From: Channa striata
Lineage: Eukaryota; Chordata; Actinopteri; Anabantiformes; Channidae
DNA length: 64,000 bases
Direction of reading: 5' to 3'
Assembly: GCA_033026295.1 (NCBI GenBank)
Contig: CM065181.1
Span: 6,233,001-6,297,000, forward strand
Under the pieces are notes generated by a model. It did no database searches, was not told the origin of the DNA, and worked only from the letters and a program-made list of their open reading frames with translations. Below are positions 47,301 through 58,909 of this stretch, piece after piece; position 1 is the stretch's first letter, and every line of letters starts with the position of its first letter. The position numbers and the translations under genes are program-made.

Positions 47301-48557
47301 TGTATCAGAATTAAGTGGCCAGTGAGTGTATATTTTATATATCTTTTTATATACTTTCTAAACCCTCTTTGTTTTGATCTGACAAGCATAAAGAGACAAA
47401 TAGTATTTTGATGTGTTTTTTTTTTTTGTGCTGAATTATTTTCTTCTTGGGAGTAGATACAGGAAGCAAAATTAAAAGACAAAATAATTCCTTTATGATT
47501 GGTTGGAAGGTTGAGCCTCGCTCAAAAACCTTTAAAAGTGAATATCTACACACTGCTCTTAGTGCTCCTCTTTGAGTCTGTGTCACAGGCTTTGACAGCA
47601 CCTATCCACATTAAAATAACTTATGTATTAAATGAAAGTAAAAATATTTATATTAAAAAAATATTTTTTACTATGTCACCACCTAGTGAGAGTACCTATA
47701 TTGATGTGTGTCCAGAAGTTTTCTTTAAAACCACAATTTAAAAGATGTAGAGCAGGAACAATTAGTGAATTAGTTAAATTACACAGTATTATGCAATAAG
47801 CTGTGGCGTTTCCTATGTGCCAAGTTGTTGTTTACCTCTGCATTATATTAATATAAAGTGAAACTTATTAATTTTGACTGCTCATTGGACAAAACAAGAC
47901 ACTGGAAATGCATTTTTCACCTTCTACATGCCAGACAAAATATGAATTACCATATTAATCACCAGTGGAAATAATTGCTAATTGCAGCTTTAAGTAGATG
48001 CTGCTCTCAGCTAAAAAAATCCAAACACTGTGTTGATGATTGATTGATGAATTTCTAGCTTTGCAACAACAATGCAATTTGGAAAGGAGCTTCCATCACC
48101 ATTAGTCTCCTAGTTATGGCTGAGCAAAAATGCAGCTATCACCTAATGGCAGAGATCCTAGATTTAGATAATCACCAACATCTAATGAGTTGTTCTTTGG
48201 CACAGAACCTGTTTATTTATCTAATTTGGTGAAAAGTCGTTTATAATTCCGAGGTTTCCTTCTGACTGACAGCCAGACACAAATCTTTTGCTTTGAGAAT
48301 AGCTTGTTTGGCAGACCTGCCCCGCTGCACGGGGCTGCTGCCAGGACTTCTTTTCTGAAATCATGGGCCCAACATCTCCATCCTCCTAACAGCCGCCTTT
48401 CCTCTCTGTGTCTCTCTCCTTTCAGGGACGTATATGTAGGAAAGCAGGGAAGTCAAAGAAAGCTTTCAGCCGTAAAGAAGCTGAGGCCACCTTCAAGTCC
48501 CTGGTGAAGACCCACGAGAAGTACGGCTGGGTGTCCCCGCCCGTGTCTGACGGCTGA
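40636..48557 (+). CDS. ube2ql1: Ubiquitin-conjugating enzyme E2Q-like protein 1 (two coding exons)
   Basis: An E2 of the UBE2Q-like group, predicted to accept ubiquitin from E1 on a cysteine and pass it to substrates. Exons 40636-41340 and 48426-48557 join in phase 0 to 837 nt, 278 residues plus TGA. Residues 1-117 are a Lys/Gln/Gly/Thr-rich, probably disordered tail. Residues 118-278 align over exactly 161 residues with the human protein as I recall it, including DWNVKLHQVDKDSALWQDMK, FPDNFPFSPPFMRVL, the active-site segment GGAICMELLTPRGW with Cys205 (codon 41248-41250), and the C-terminal VKTHEKYGWVSPPVSDG. There is no HPN motif before the cysteine, as in other UBE2Q members. The start was chosen because of the in-frame stop just upstream. 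Translation from Met118 (40987) is an alternative. Confidence 0.95.
45747..45773. other. Perfect 11-bp-stem hairpin in the ube2ql1 intron
   Basis: CTGATTGTGGA and TCCACAATCAG flank a 5-nt loop TATTT. It lies about 60 bp from an interspersed repeat. Too short for a typical microRNA precursor. Confidence 0.5.
45835..46000. repeat. Interspersed repeat, opposite orientation to the 22120 copy
   Basis: AGTGAGCTTTTGTGCTGCTG, CTATTTCCAGCTGTTACCAG, CTTTGTGCTAAGCTGACCAG and TGCTGGTACTATCCTTATGT mirror the reverse complement of the 'AAGCTAGCTTAGCACAAAGACTGG…' percomorph repeat. Family name and exact ends unknown. Confidence 0.5.
48426..48557 (+). CDS. ube2ql1: ube2ql1 coding exon 2 (last)
   Basis: Follows a strong acceptor (TGTCTCTCTCCTTTCAG). 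It encodes GRICRKAGKSKKAFSRKEAE, ATFKSLVKTHEKYGWVSPPV and SDG, then TGA at 48555-48557. Entry phase 0 matches exon 1. This is the basic C-terminal helix region of the E2. Confidence 0.96.
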   Translation, partial: GRICRKAGKSKKAFSRKEAEATFKSLVKTHEKYGWVSPPVSDG

Positions 48558-48587
48558 AAACTGGGCTGCTGACCCCCTGAACCCTGC

Positions 48588-48611
48588 GCTAGCCGGAAAA
48601 ATCCGGCTAGC
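48588..48611 (+). promoter_or_regulatory. ube2ql1: Perfect stem-loop in ube2ql1 3' UTR
   Basis: GCTAGCCGGA and TCCGGCTAGC form a 10-bp GC-rich stem closing an AAAA tetraloop, 31 nt after the stop codon. In RNA this would be a stable hairpin. Pairing ends at C48587 against C48612. A protein-binding or stability role is inference. Confidence 0.7.
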
Positions 48612-48868
48612 CCTGACACGCAAAACGACACACTACACTAACTCAACAATCACCCATTTTCACCTTTTGTTGTTTCACTCAAGTTATTTCTTTTTTCACT
48701 TTCGTGTGTCTGTATAATTTTTTTTTTAAACGTTTTGTGCTCATTCTCCGCTGAAAGTGTTGGAGAACAGACATGCGGCCATCATCCACACTCCTCCACC
48801 GAGAAGCGACTTTTGCCCCCCTCCCTCTCACCCATGGAGATTCTTCCCCGCAGAAAGTCTTCAGAGGG

Positions 48869-48870
<2 letters not shown>

Positions 48871-48909
<39 letters not shown>

Positions 48910-48923
48910 TGCGTGTGTGTGTG
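48871..48923. repeat. TG microsatellite with CG interruptions
   Basis: TG run of about 53 bp with GCGCGTGCG interruptions near 48905-48912, within the probable ube2ql1 3' UTR. Confidence 0.95.
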
Positions 48924-49587
48924 CATGTTTGTCACTCCATTGGACATCAACTGCAAACGTGGATTTCTTGTTTCTATTTTGTTTTTTTTTCTTAACGCAC
49001 ACCTGTGCACGTGCCGCCGGACAAATCGGACCGTGTGAACTTGTCCATTCATGTGAAAGACTACTGAAAGAAGGAGACTCATCCCCAGTCCCGTCCTTCT
49101 ATCCTCTCCTCTCCTTCCATCCCTCGCTCCCGTCTTCTCTTTAGCACTGAACTGGCACTACTTCTCACCGTCTTTCTGTAGCTGTCGGGTCATTTACATA
49201 TAAATGAAGCTGTTAATGTTTAATAGACGGGCAGCGCACTGGCGCTTACACTCGCTCATTCACTCCTTCATTTCCCCTCTTTCTTTCGACTGTGCCGTTG
49301 CTCACAGTTCAATGCAACATGAAGATTGTAATTCACATGGAGCTGTGCCCTCTCTCTCTTCCTTTCTCTCTGTCGCTATCTCTTTCTCTAATTCGCCTGT
49401 TGACTTTGTTTCTCTTGTCTTCTCTTCCTTTCTTGTGGCTAAATTTAGAGCTCGCTCTTGCATAAATGGACATTGATTTCTAATGAAGAAAACAAGTCAC
49501 ATGTTGCTTTATGCAGAAACTCTGTATGATAAATAGACTGACAGTCAATCACCTTTTGTTTCTTTCTCACTCTTTTCATGTTATCAC

Positions 49588-49708
49588 GTGTGTGTGTGTG
49601 TGTGTGTGTGTAGAGGAGAGGAAGAAGACTGTAATTCCCATGATTTAGATACCAGATGGTACAGCTGAAGGCCAAGCTTCAGTACGTGTGTGTGTGTGTG
49701 TGTGTGTG
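49588..49708. repeat. Two TG microsatellites 75 bp apart
   Basis: Runs at 49588-49611 and 49686-49708. Confidence 0.93.
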
Positions 49709-49908
49709 AAAACAAGGGAGAACACCCTTTAAACAGAACATTTCCATTTACTGTGAATGACACTAAGGCCTAAAGGGAGTGTTGTTTTTTGCTAAAGAGC
49801 TTGTCGTCATCTTGTTCCACCATCTTTGTCAGCTTCTGATTCTTTCTACCGTAAACACGAGTGGTTGTGAGCCAGTATCTACATGCACACAGCCAATCCA
49901 TAAAAAGA

Positions 49909-49914
49909 AATAAA
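49909..49914 (+). terminator. ube2ql1: Candidate ube2ql1 polyadenylation signal
   Basis: AATAAA within AAAGAAATAAAGGTCAGTGT, followed by a T/G-containing stretch. It is the first canonical hexamer I see after the stop codon on this strand, about 1.35 kb downstream. Confidence 0.35.
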
Positions 49915-49930
49915 GGTCAGTGTAAATTAA

Positions 49931-52900
49931 TTTCTGAAGTCAAGCTGAACTCAAAAGGCAGCCACACACAAATACACACAGACACACAAGCTTGCCCACA
50001 CATAACACACACTCGCTGCAGACACCTGCACTGGCCTTGACGGTGGCGGTAACACCGGAGCGCTGCTGTAGATTGAGTGGCGCTTTAAACGCGTGTATGC
50101 TTCACAGCCCGTCCGATTGATGTCTGTGAGGCAATAGGGAGAGGAGAAGAAGAACAGAGGGAGAGGAGGGAATCGTCGGAGCTTTGATCACTACAGACTG
50201 CTTCTCGGAAATGTCACGTAGTCTGCAAAATGGCTGAAAACAGATATTATTTGTTCTACCTATTCGAGAGACGCACAGTTCCTGAGTTCCAACCTTTAAA
50301 AGGACTTTATAAATATCTGATATTATCTCTACAGCTGCAGCATCATCAGGCTCAATCAATTGGGCGCCTGCTAGTCACTGACTATCTGTCCGTCCAGTGC
50401 AGTCGGCTCCTGGTGTTTGTTTTGTTATCTAACCATTAAATGTCAGAGGGGAAGCTGCTAATTGGTCTGACATTTCAACAGAGCTTCATTAGAGAAGAGC
50501 AGCAAGAGCAGAAGGATTGAGGATGTCAAGCCTCCCGCTCTGCGCTGACATTTTGTCACTTTTCCGCTCCCGCCTTGTTTTTTGAAGGAGGGAGGGCAAG
50601 AAAGTGAGCGAGGCGGGGAGAGACGGGGGTGTAGGAGCAGCCCCCGACGCCAGTCAGCTCTCAGCTGGCCCCGGCGTAATCCTGGAAAAGGATGTTTAAA
50701 CTGCTGAGCTAAAGCCGAGCCAAGCCGCCAGCATGCATCATGCTGGGTCACGTCTCAAGCCTCCCCCTTGTGTTACGTTTTAGGTCAACAACAAATGTCT
50801 GTCTGCGTGTTGAGCGCATGTGTGAGCAGTTATATATGTGCGCTACACTCCCATAATGAAAAATATAGAAAAAAAAAAACAAGAACACACCATCTGGTAT
50901 GTGGTCATGTACGAAAGCGTGTTAGTCCTCTTTGAATCTGGCTAGTAATTTCAGGGTCGGTCGTATAGTGATCTCTTGGCTTGTCAGCAGAGAAAACTGT
51001 AAACTGAATTATTAAGACAAAATATCTCAAAAGCTGAGTGTTTGCTGGTTTCAAGAGAATAATTTTGTGATATAGTTTAGATTGGTAGTTTGCAGACACT
51101 AACTGGGTGAACTGATTATGTTGTATTATATCTGCATGTGATATGTGATTGGTAGCTAGCTACTATATATCTTTTTTCAAGAAAAGCAAGAGAAAATACT
51201 GGGAAAAACAAAAAATGCAAATGCTTCTCTTTTCTTGTTCTTTCTTTTTTGGTTTTCTGTACTGTATGTTTTGTTTTCTTTTTAAAGCGTCCTACAAATG
51301 TCACATTGTGTTATATGAATGTGTTTTAATTTATTTGTGGTTTGCCAAAATGAAGATTTGAAGCATGTTGCAGGTATTGTCACAAGAAGACGATAAGAAA
51401 AAAAAAATACTACGAATGATAGCCTATGTAATTGTGTGATGGGGAAGGTGGGTTTATTTGGGTGGATTTCAGGGAGTAGAGCCTAAAGATTAAAACCTTA
51501 AAGGGAGTGTCTGCTACGTTACAAGTGCATCGAGGTAGAATCAAGAAAAGTCCCACGCTCCCTAAAATACTCCCTAGTCCACTCCATGATGTCACTACTG
51601 TCCCTTCCCCATTGGTCCTGCTCAGTGATTTGGTTTGTGAGTAATGCAGTCAACACAAAGATCTGAAGTTCCCCTGAGCTGCAGATCTAGGATCAGTTTG
51701 ACCTCCCTATGCTTCAAATCTGACTCTTTAAGGGAACCTGACCTGTGATCAGTTACTCTGGGCAACGTTGTCCCGCTCTTCTCTTGAGTGTTTGGTCGAA
51801 ACCCAAGATCTTACAAACTCAAAAGGTGAAAGGTCCTTGCAAGACCAAACAGGAATGTGCAATAAAAGTTACAGCTTATTCAAACTCTGCTGATTTGGTG
51901 GTTTTGTTTTATTTCTGCATTATGAGTTAATGTCACATCTGGGACACCTCTGCTGCTTGCATTTTAAAGACCTACTTCAGGCTGCTGTGTCCTCTGCTTT
52001 GCCTCTGCATTGTCCTACTTCCATCTACTGCAGGCAGGAAGACATTGGTGCTCAGTTAGAACGGGCTGTAATTATCCATCAGAAATGTGTTTATCAGGCA
52101 GAAACAGTGTTTTCTCTCAGTGGGTGTGGAGTTGTCCTGATCTCACACAGGTAAAGTGGATGCATTAAATACTCTGGGTGCAGAGTTCATGGTGAGACCT
52201 CTAGGGTCTAACTCAGCAAATTATTTGCACTGTTAAGAAATATTTAGAAGTAAAATGTCATGTTTATTATGCTATAAATCTGTGAAGTTTCAATTTTATG
52301 CAGGTTTTTTTAATAAATCCAGTAGAATGGAGTCCAACAGGCAACAATGACAAGCGGACTGTAAACAAGCCTCTAGTTTTACAAAACTAATTAGAGAACT
52401 GAAAAAAGGCAAACTTTAAAAATCACCGTCTGTCCGCTGTAAATCCAAATTGGGATTTAGCAGACTGACTCTGATCCATCATACTTTGTGTAGCTGTACC
52501 GTCACTTTATTTTCCAGTGAAACTTTATAGTGTTATTTGACAATTCTGCCGTTTTTACTTTTATTTTCACTGCGCACATAACAGATAAATCAGGTTCTCA
52601 TCTAAAACATGTCAGTCGCTGCCACGCTGGAGTATATAACAAACAAAACATACAGCTATAAAGAATCAATAGAAGAGGCCATAATTACGCTGATGTATTA
52701 CTACATAACAAATCGTAACTGCTGATTTCATTGTTATCACACCAATCAGGAGAAATTTTATCAATTATCAGCCCATACCTGTGGTTCAGTTCATAGCTTC
52801 CTACCTTTCAGACATGTGATAGAGACGTGACATCTAGAAGCGCAGTATGTAAGTATGAGGCAGGAGGTCAGAGTGGAAGGTGACATGTGAGAGTGCAGGA

Positions 52901-54476
52901 CTTTCAATTTGAAGACAGATTTTCGCTTCCCAGTTAAAACTAACAGAAGATGTTTGTACTTCAGCATAGAAGGATATTTTTGTACCTAACCTGATTTATT
53001 GCCCAAAAATAAGAAAATACTTGGGAGCATCATAGTGCATGAGAAAAGGCTACTAAACCTACTAGGCTGCTTACAGAACCATTATTGGGCTGGTAAAGCT
53101 GAAAATGAAAATATGATTTGAAAAGATTCCTCCGTGATGGGGTGGACAGAGTATGATTCTTTTACAGTCTGATCATATGATCAAATGCATTAATCCTGAA
53201 TTACTTGGATCGATCTCACTCCGGTAACACTGTCTTGTTTCCAGACTTTTTGACAATGCACAGGTATAAATGATAGATTAAATTATGGTTGAATTCTACA
53301 TAGCAGTTTTAGTTTCAAAGTCGTGAAACTTGTGTATGCTGATTTATTGTTACATTTTATTAGGGTCCTTTCCCAACCTGTAAATGAATCCTTATGTTCA
53401 ACTTTGGAAATCTGGGGCCAAAATCTGGAGTACAAAGTCATGTTCCAGGGACATGCAGAATGAGGGGGTGGTCAGTGCTTGCAGGGGCATCACCAGTTTA
53501 TTGTGATTAATTTATTTCTGTCTTAACTAATATGATAAGAGGCATATAAAAACATGTATTCCAAAAAGGTGAAACAGGGACTTCATTTAGCCAACAGCAG
53601 GTTAAAAGGTAAAGATTTCTGTTTTGTGCAAGAAGTCATGATTGTACAATAGGTCTTGCAAGTACATAGATTTGTCATGTGCTCAGCTGTGTGTAGGAGG
53701 TGGGGACATCTGCCCTCATGTTAAGGCATAGAGGGAAAACAGTGGGAAAAGCTAACAAGGACTAAAACACCTTTACCCTTTACAGGAAGCTCCAGGTTAA
53801 AGGTTGGTACGTTCTTAAAGAAATCTGTGATTATTTACTGGGACACTTTAATAAAATTGTTCTGTCTAGATAAAATATGTGAAAAAGCCTATGGTGTAGA
53901 ACCCAGACACATATGCTGCCTTTTTAAATTACATTTTAAGATTAATTCATTCATTTGCTTATTTATTTACTTGTTTTATCACCATATAGTTTTTCTCTTT
54001 TTGATTACTTACCATTATTTCAGGTTTTACACATACTCACCCTTAACCAGTAAAATCCCTTTGGCACCAGCCATCTTGACTCAAAAATGTGTGAATACAG
54101 TGTGACCAGCACGGGCGTAATAAGTCCATTTCAATAGGTCTGTTCACAGTATTGTGTTTGCTTGTGCAAGAAATTATTTTTGATAATTGTTGTTAATGTA
54201 ACAACTGTGGTATGAAAAGTCAACATGTCTGCTGTGAAAAATGTTATGTTAATGCTATTATATCCACTCAGCGTCGACATCCAGTTGAACTGAAAACCTG
54301 TCCCTTAAAGGGGTAATTCAGCATTTTGTGTAAATTACATATGTTGACATCTTTACTTACAGTAGCTCCAGGAGTAAAATTATATATTTGCTTAAACACA
54401 CTCTGAGGTAAAAATGTAACATTTGTCGTCTTTTGTTCACTCAGTTTTGCTGAACTATGCAAAAACGAAATATGTG

Positions 54477-54507
<31 letters not shown>

Positions 54508-55209
54508 TGCTATCATCACTGCTGACATATCCCAATTAACTGATCCCTAAGCACTGTTGTTTTTGTCTAGTTGATATTTCTCTGCTGCTCATTAGGGCCG
54601 GACAAATATGGAGCAACATATGGATCAGAGGGAGTGAGCAACACACTGACAATGCCATCCAGAGTATTGTGAGGCCACCAGGCCAGCAAAGAATCTTCAT
54701 TTACTGATAATTACCACCGTAAGCCCCAAAAAAACCCTGCTTTGTGTGTATGTGTTTCTTGCTCAAATGGAAACAGAAACATTGATTATTCAATTGTGAG
54801 ACAAGGAGACAAAATCTCCTGAACACAGAAAACAAAAACTCAGCAAAGCTCAGATGTAGAAAAAGGCAGGAAGCAAAGTGAGACAAGAGAGCAAGCTGAG
54901 AGGAAGGGGACTGTGGCTGTGTTTATGTATTCTGGTTATTGCTTTTGTTCCAAAAAAAAAACAACACACAATCGTGGCATCTACAGGAAGCAGTTAATGT
55001 AATTTGAAAAAGCAACACGCAGCACATTGACATAGCAGATAATCTGCAAGATGCAAGCGTGGATGTTAGGAGGGTTAGGAGGGTAAAACCGGTCCTGTTT
55101 GTGTCTTTCAATGGTTTTCCTTTTTCTTATGATTGTTACAGCCAGGACACGTTAAACAAAAAGATCGGAAACCATTTAGTTAAACTTATAAAATCACAAA
55201 ATCATCCCC
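49931..55209. other. Gene-free stretch
   Basis: No exon is recognised. Contains a CA run at 54477-54505 and, near 51545-51600, phrases (CCCTAAAATACTCCCTAGTC) similar to the repeat at 55210-55500. Confidence 0.4.
54477..54505. repeat. CA microsatellite
   Basis: Uninterrupted CA run of 29 bp. Confidence 0.95.
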
Positions 55210-55500
55210 TAATTACCATATACTGCACTATTTAGTGGGTTCCCCTGTTTTGTAGTAGCGTCCAAATGTTGAGTGTGGAAATCTGTCCACTATAGTGAAC
55301 TCAAATCTTGGAACAATGGAACAAGAAAGAAAACAAGATGAGAAAATTACTGCTGTGCAGATGAACAGCTGTTAGTGATGACACAATACAACGCTGAGTA
55401 AATGTCTCCAATCTTAACTGACTGCTCAATACTGAGTGAACTACTTAACGTTCATTATACAGGCCGTGAACGAGGGAATGAGGAGGGATTTCGGACAAAG
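55210..55500. repeat. Interspersed repeat ('CACTATTTAGTGGGTTCCC' type)
   Basis: Begins ATACTGCACTATTTAGTGGG, has CCACTATAGTGAACTCAAAT inside, and ends TGAGTGAACTACTTAACGTT … AATGAGGAGGGATTTCGGAC. These paired end phrases match a common teleost element with the 'GTGCACTATATAGGG … GATTTCGGACAC' signature, possibly a non-autonomous DNA transposon. Ends approximate. Confidence 0.5.
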
Positions 55501-57559
55501 TCTGACATGTTGGATGTAATTTAGTGTCATGACACAGGAAACTAATGTCAAAGAACTATTACTGACAAAGTCAAAGTGCGGCATTGGCCCAGTTCGCCTT
55601 TGCCTGAGAGGTGGATGCCAGTAGGACCAAAAGCTGCTGGGGTCTGACTAGCGCTGAGACACAGATGAGGCTGACAGACCTTTTCCTGACAGCCCAATAC
55701 TGACCAGTGTCATGGAGCATCTACAGACATTGCAAAGATAATATTTTATTAAAGAAAAAGCATGTGACAAAACTGTAAAAATAAAGTCACCCGGCCCTGA
55801 GAGCAAAGAGTTAGCTGAATCATAGGTGACCACCCCCGACTGCCCACAGGGACAAATAAATATCACGTCAGTGTCCTCTGAGTTGCCCCCAAAGAGGAGC
55901 AAATGCAATAAAGTGCCCTGTAATGTGCCACCACAGTAGAACAAATGCCACAATGTTTGCAATAATGTGCCCACAGCGAACACAGTGAGGTAAAAGTAAA
56001 GTCATCATGTCATCATCATACTCATGATATTCATGTCATCATATTCATGTCATCACCCCGTTCAGTGTCGTTGTACATGCAAAGAGGATGTGCGGTCGGT
56101 CGTGATGTCATGGTTCTGCCCACACTGATTGGTTTGACATCCAGTCAGGCTCCTCAATCAAAACCTGTCAATTCGTTTGCTTAAACAATATTATTTTTAT
56201 CAGTTTCACTGTTTTATTGTTAGTTTTAGATTGATTGTTGTGATATATATTTTATATAGAGAGTATTATTATTATTGCAGCACCATTGTGTGGTACAAAA
56301 TGACCATTGTACCACACGATGATAATACAATTGCTTCAACTTTTTTTTTTTTTTTGTCTATTTCATATGTTGTGATTGGATATATACTTTCTCTACCTTG
56401 CTGAGACCTTTGTTGAGTGAAGTGTGACTGGGGAACACACGCCATGTTGCTTTTGTCGTACCCGGGTGTAGCTGTTTGTAGGTTATTGGTTTGGTTGGGT
56501 AAGTAACAGGAAGGTCAGTGAGGAGTTCATTTACTGATTGTTAGTTTGTCGTAGGTAGACAGTTTATTTCTCTAAAGCTCACGGTAGGTCTGTTTGCTTT
56601 ATTCTGTTCTTTATTTTTACCACTTGTCTGTCTTTCAACACGGGCCTGAGCAATAAATCACTTTTTTTCTAATTTAATCTGGTATTATGTAGCTTCTCTG
56701 TGCTGTTGTTCTCTGCTGATATCAAGTGACCTTTAGATTATTTTTTTTTTGTTTTGGCGGATTCAGACAGCATGAATCCGCCTCTGATCAGAATTGTATT
56801 AGCTTCATTAGATAAGATATCATTTGTGAGTCTGCCTCGTCCTCGCTGAGGAGATTTCCCAGAATGTCTCTTTATAAGATCAATCTGTTCAAGAGCAAGC
56901 TTGCTGCATGAACACACACCATTAGACACGCACACACTGTACATTAAATGTTGTGTCACACTCACACACACACACAAAACACAAACGTAATGTCAAGAGG
57001 ATTAGTACAGACAGTAAAGGGTTGCAAAAGTGTCAGAGAAGAGAAAACAGAAGGACTGAAAGCTCTCGGGAGAAGCCATCAGAAACACTGTGTTGAATTA
57101 TAGATTCCCCCTCGTTCTATATCCATGAGGGGCTGAAGGATGCTTCTCCTCTACAGCAGAATGAGAAATAATAATATGAAATATTGTGCATAGTGATGCA
57201 ATAGCTCCAGCGTGGGATGAGATGAAGCTTTACTGTGCAGAGTGAGGAGACGACTGGAGACGTGATTTTATTCTATACAGGACGCATGCATTATGCAAAG
57301 ATGCATGAAATGTGGTGTTAAATAATGAATTTGTTTTCCCAGCTCAGAATCAGATGTATGGATAAGATGTGTGTGTCTGTGGGGGGGAGGGGCTGCACAT
57401 GGATTATGCATGTACTGTGCACGTATGTGTACAAATGCGAATAAATTGGGCCATCAAATATTTATTTAATTTCATGAGCAAACAACTGCCAGATAATTTA
57501 AAAGGCGGGATCTTGGAGCCCTTTGCAAAACTGAAGCTGTTAGCAGCAATTGTTTGCGA
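55501..57559. other. Gene-free stretch with a two-tier hairpin
   Basis: Holds short imperfect tandem units (TATTCATGTCATCA-like) near 56029-56056 and the inverted repeat at 56263-56328. No coding exon is supported. Confidence 0.4.
56263..56328. repeat. Imperfect two-tier inverted repeat
   Basis: Inner arms CATTGTGTGGTACAA (56284-56298) and TTGTACCACACGATG (56307-56321) pair over 15 positions with one G-T wobble around an 8-nt loop. Outer GTATTAT (56263-56269) and ATAATAC (56322-56328) also pair, leaving an unpaired bulge on the left side. Confidence 0.8.
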
Positions 57560-57697
57560 ATAAGGAAGTTGTGTATGTTGATTGTGAGGTATGTGTTGAT
57601 TGTGTATGGCTGCTTTCTTGGCCGGGTCTGGCTCTTGCAAAAGAGATTCCCAATCTCACTGGGATTTCCTGGTTAAATAAAGGTTTAAAAAAAAAAA
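57560..57697 (+). repeat. LINE-like 3' tail ending in A-tract
   Basis: TGCAAAAGAGATTCCCAATC, TCACTGGGATTTCCTGGTTA and AATAAAGGTTTAAAAAA(n) is the familiar end of a fish non-LTR retrotransposon or a SINE using the same tail. The A-run and AATAAA fit retroposition. No upstream coding part is seen, so the copy is 5' truncated. Confidence 0.65.
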
Positions 57698-58721
57698 AAG
57701 GGGCTTTTGCACAACTCAACCACTTCCATTGTCTAGGAAATCTGATCACTGCAGATTTCACACTGTGGACTCAGTAGGTCTCATTAATGAAAGAGTCACT
57801 TGGTGTTAAAGAATGGAATCCCAGCATTACAGGACAGAAACACATACAAGGTCTGCGTCAACACAACTTGTTTGTGAACTATGTATGTTACAGATTTAAG
57901 GCAAATCCATTTAAACCAATATGCCAATTAACATAAATACTGTCAAATAAGGCAAAAACCTACACGTTCCCAAGAGTTTGACATTGAAACATGACTCTGT
58001 GTGCACAGCACCTTCATAAATAAAGGCAGAAAGAAACCTGACCTCTTTTAGGGAACAAATACAAGAGATTAAAACTGCTGCTGAAATTAGTTTCAAGCTG
58101 CTGTACATGGTCTCTGTCAAGTATCACAGTGAACAAAGAAATTCAAATCACGTGAAGAGGTTTTCAAATCCTTCAAAGAGGAACATTCCCTCTGAGGAAG
58201 AAGGGCTTAGAAACACGCACTTTAACAAAATGCTAAACAATAATTTATCAGTTAAAAGTTGGCATGTGATATTTGGTATGTGACATTTGTTTAAAGCAGA
58301 TTCAAGCTGTATCTGCCACTTTGAGGCGAAACGTCGTGCTGCATCCTCCTGTGTGCAGCTTTTCTCACCAACCAAGTCTAAATTCATTGGTAAATTCAAT
58401 GTGCAGAGACATTTGTATGTTTTTTTCACTAAGCTTTATCTCCACCTGCTTCTTCTTTTCAAAGAATTTCACGGACACCTGTAAAATGTGTCTTCTGTGA
58501 TCTCTGCTGCCCACTAAAAGCCATTTATTGTGAGAGTAGAACCAGCACTACCAGCAAATAACTGCATATTCTGTTACTTGGTCTGTTTTACGCTCACTCA
58601 CAACTGTAACTGCTTGGTAAAATCAGGACATGCGTAGACTATAAAAGGGGGGATGATAAAAATAGATTCCTGGAGAATGAACGCACAGTAGAAACATCCC
58701 TCTTCCTCTTCCTGCCCGTCA

Positions 58722-58724
<3 letters not shown>
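57698..58724. other. Gene-free stretch
   Basis: No exon, RNA gene or known repeat recognised. Confidence 0.4.

Positions 58725-58777
<53 letters not shown>
58725..58777. repeat. TG microsatellite
   Basis: Uninterrupted TG run of 53 bp. Confidence 0.97.
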
Positions 58778-58780
<3 letters not shown>

Positions 58781-58863
58781 ATACAGATACTCCTCTCTTT
58801 CAAACTGCACTTACCTCTTATGTAAGCTCTGGCACTGGGATGGAGGCTACAGTAAGTATTGGC

Positions 58864-58909
58864 AGCTCTCCCCCTCTCCCCCTCTCTCTCTCCCCCTTCC
58901 TCTCTCTGT
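58864..58909. repeat. Polypyrimidine tract
   Basis: About 46 bp of nearly pure C/T (units of CTCTCCCC and CTCTCT) ending TCTCTCTGTAG, which has the form of a splice acceptor. No exon is recognised after it. Confidence 0.7.

Larger units (their letters stand above)
41341..48425 (+). other. ube2ql1: ube2ql1 intron (7.1 kb)
   Basis: Starts GTGAGG and ends CTCTCCTTTCAG. Contents include a TG run near 42674-42690, a CA run near 44049-44065, a perfect 11-bp hairpin at 45747-45773, and an interspersed repeat at about 45835-46000. No other coding exon is recognised. Small frames at 43495-43851 and 44145-44414 are not convincing. Confidence 0.85.
48558..49930 (+). other. ube2ql1: Probable ube2ql1 3' UTR
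   Basis: Extends from the stop to a candidate AATAAA at 49909-49914. It contains the stem-loop, a TG tract at 48871-48923, a pyrimidine-rich section around 49260-49440, and two more TG runs at 49588-49611 and 49686-49708. An earlier end cannot be excluded. Confidence 0.4.
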
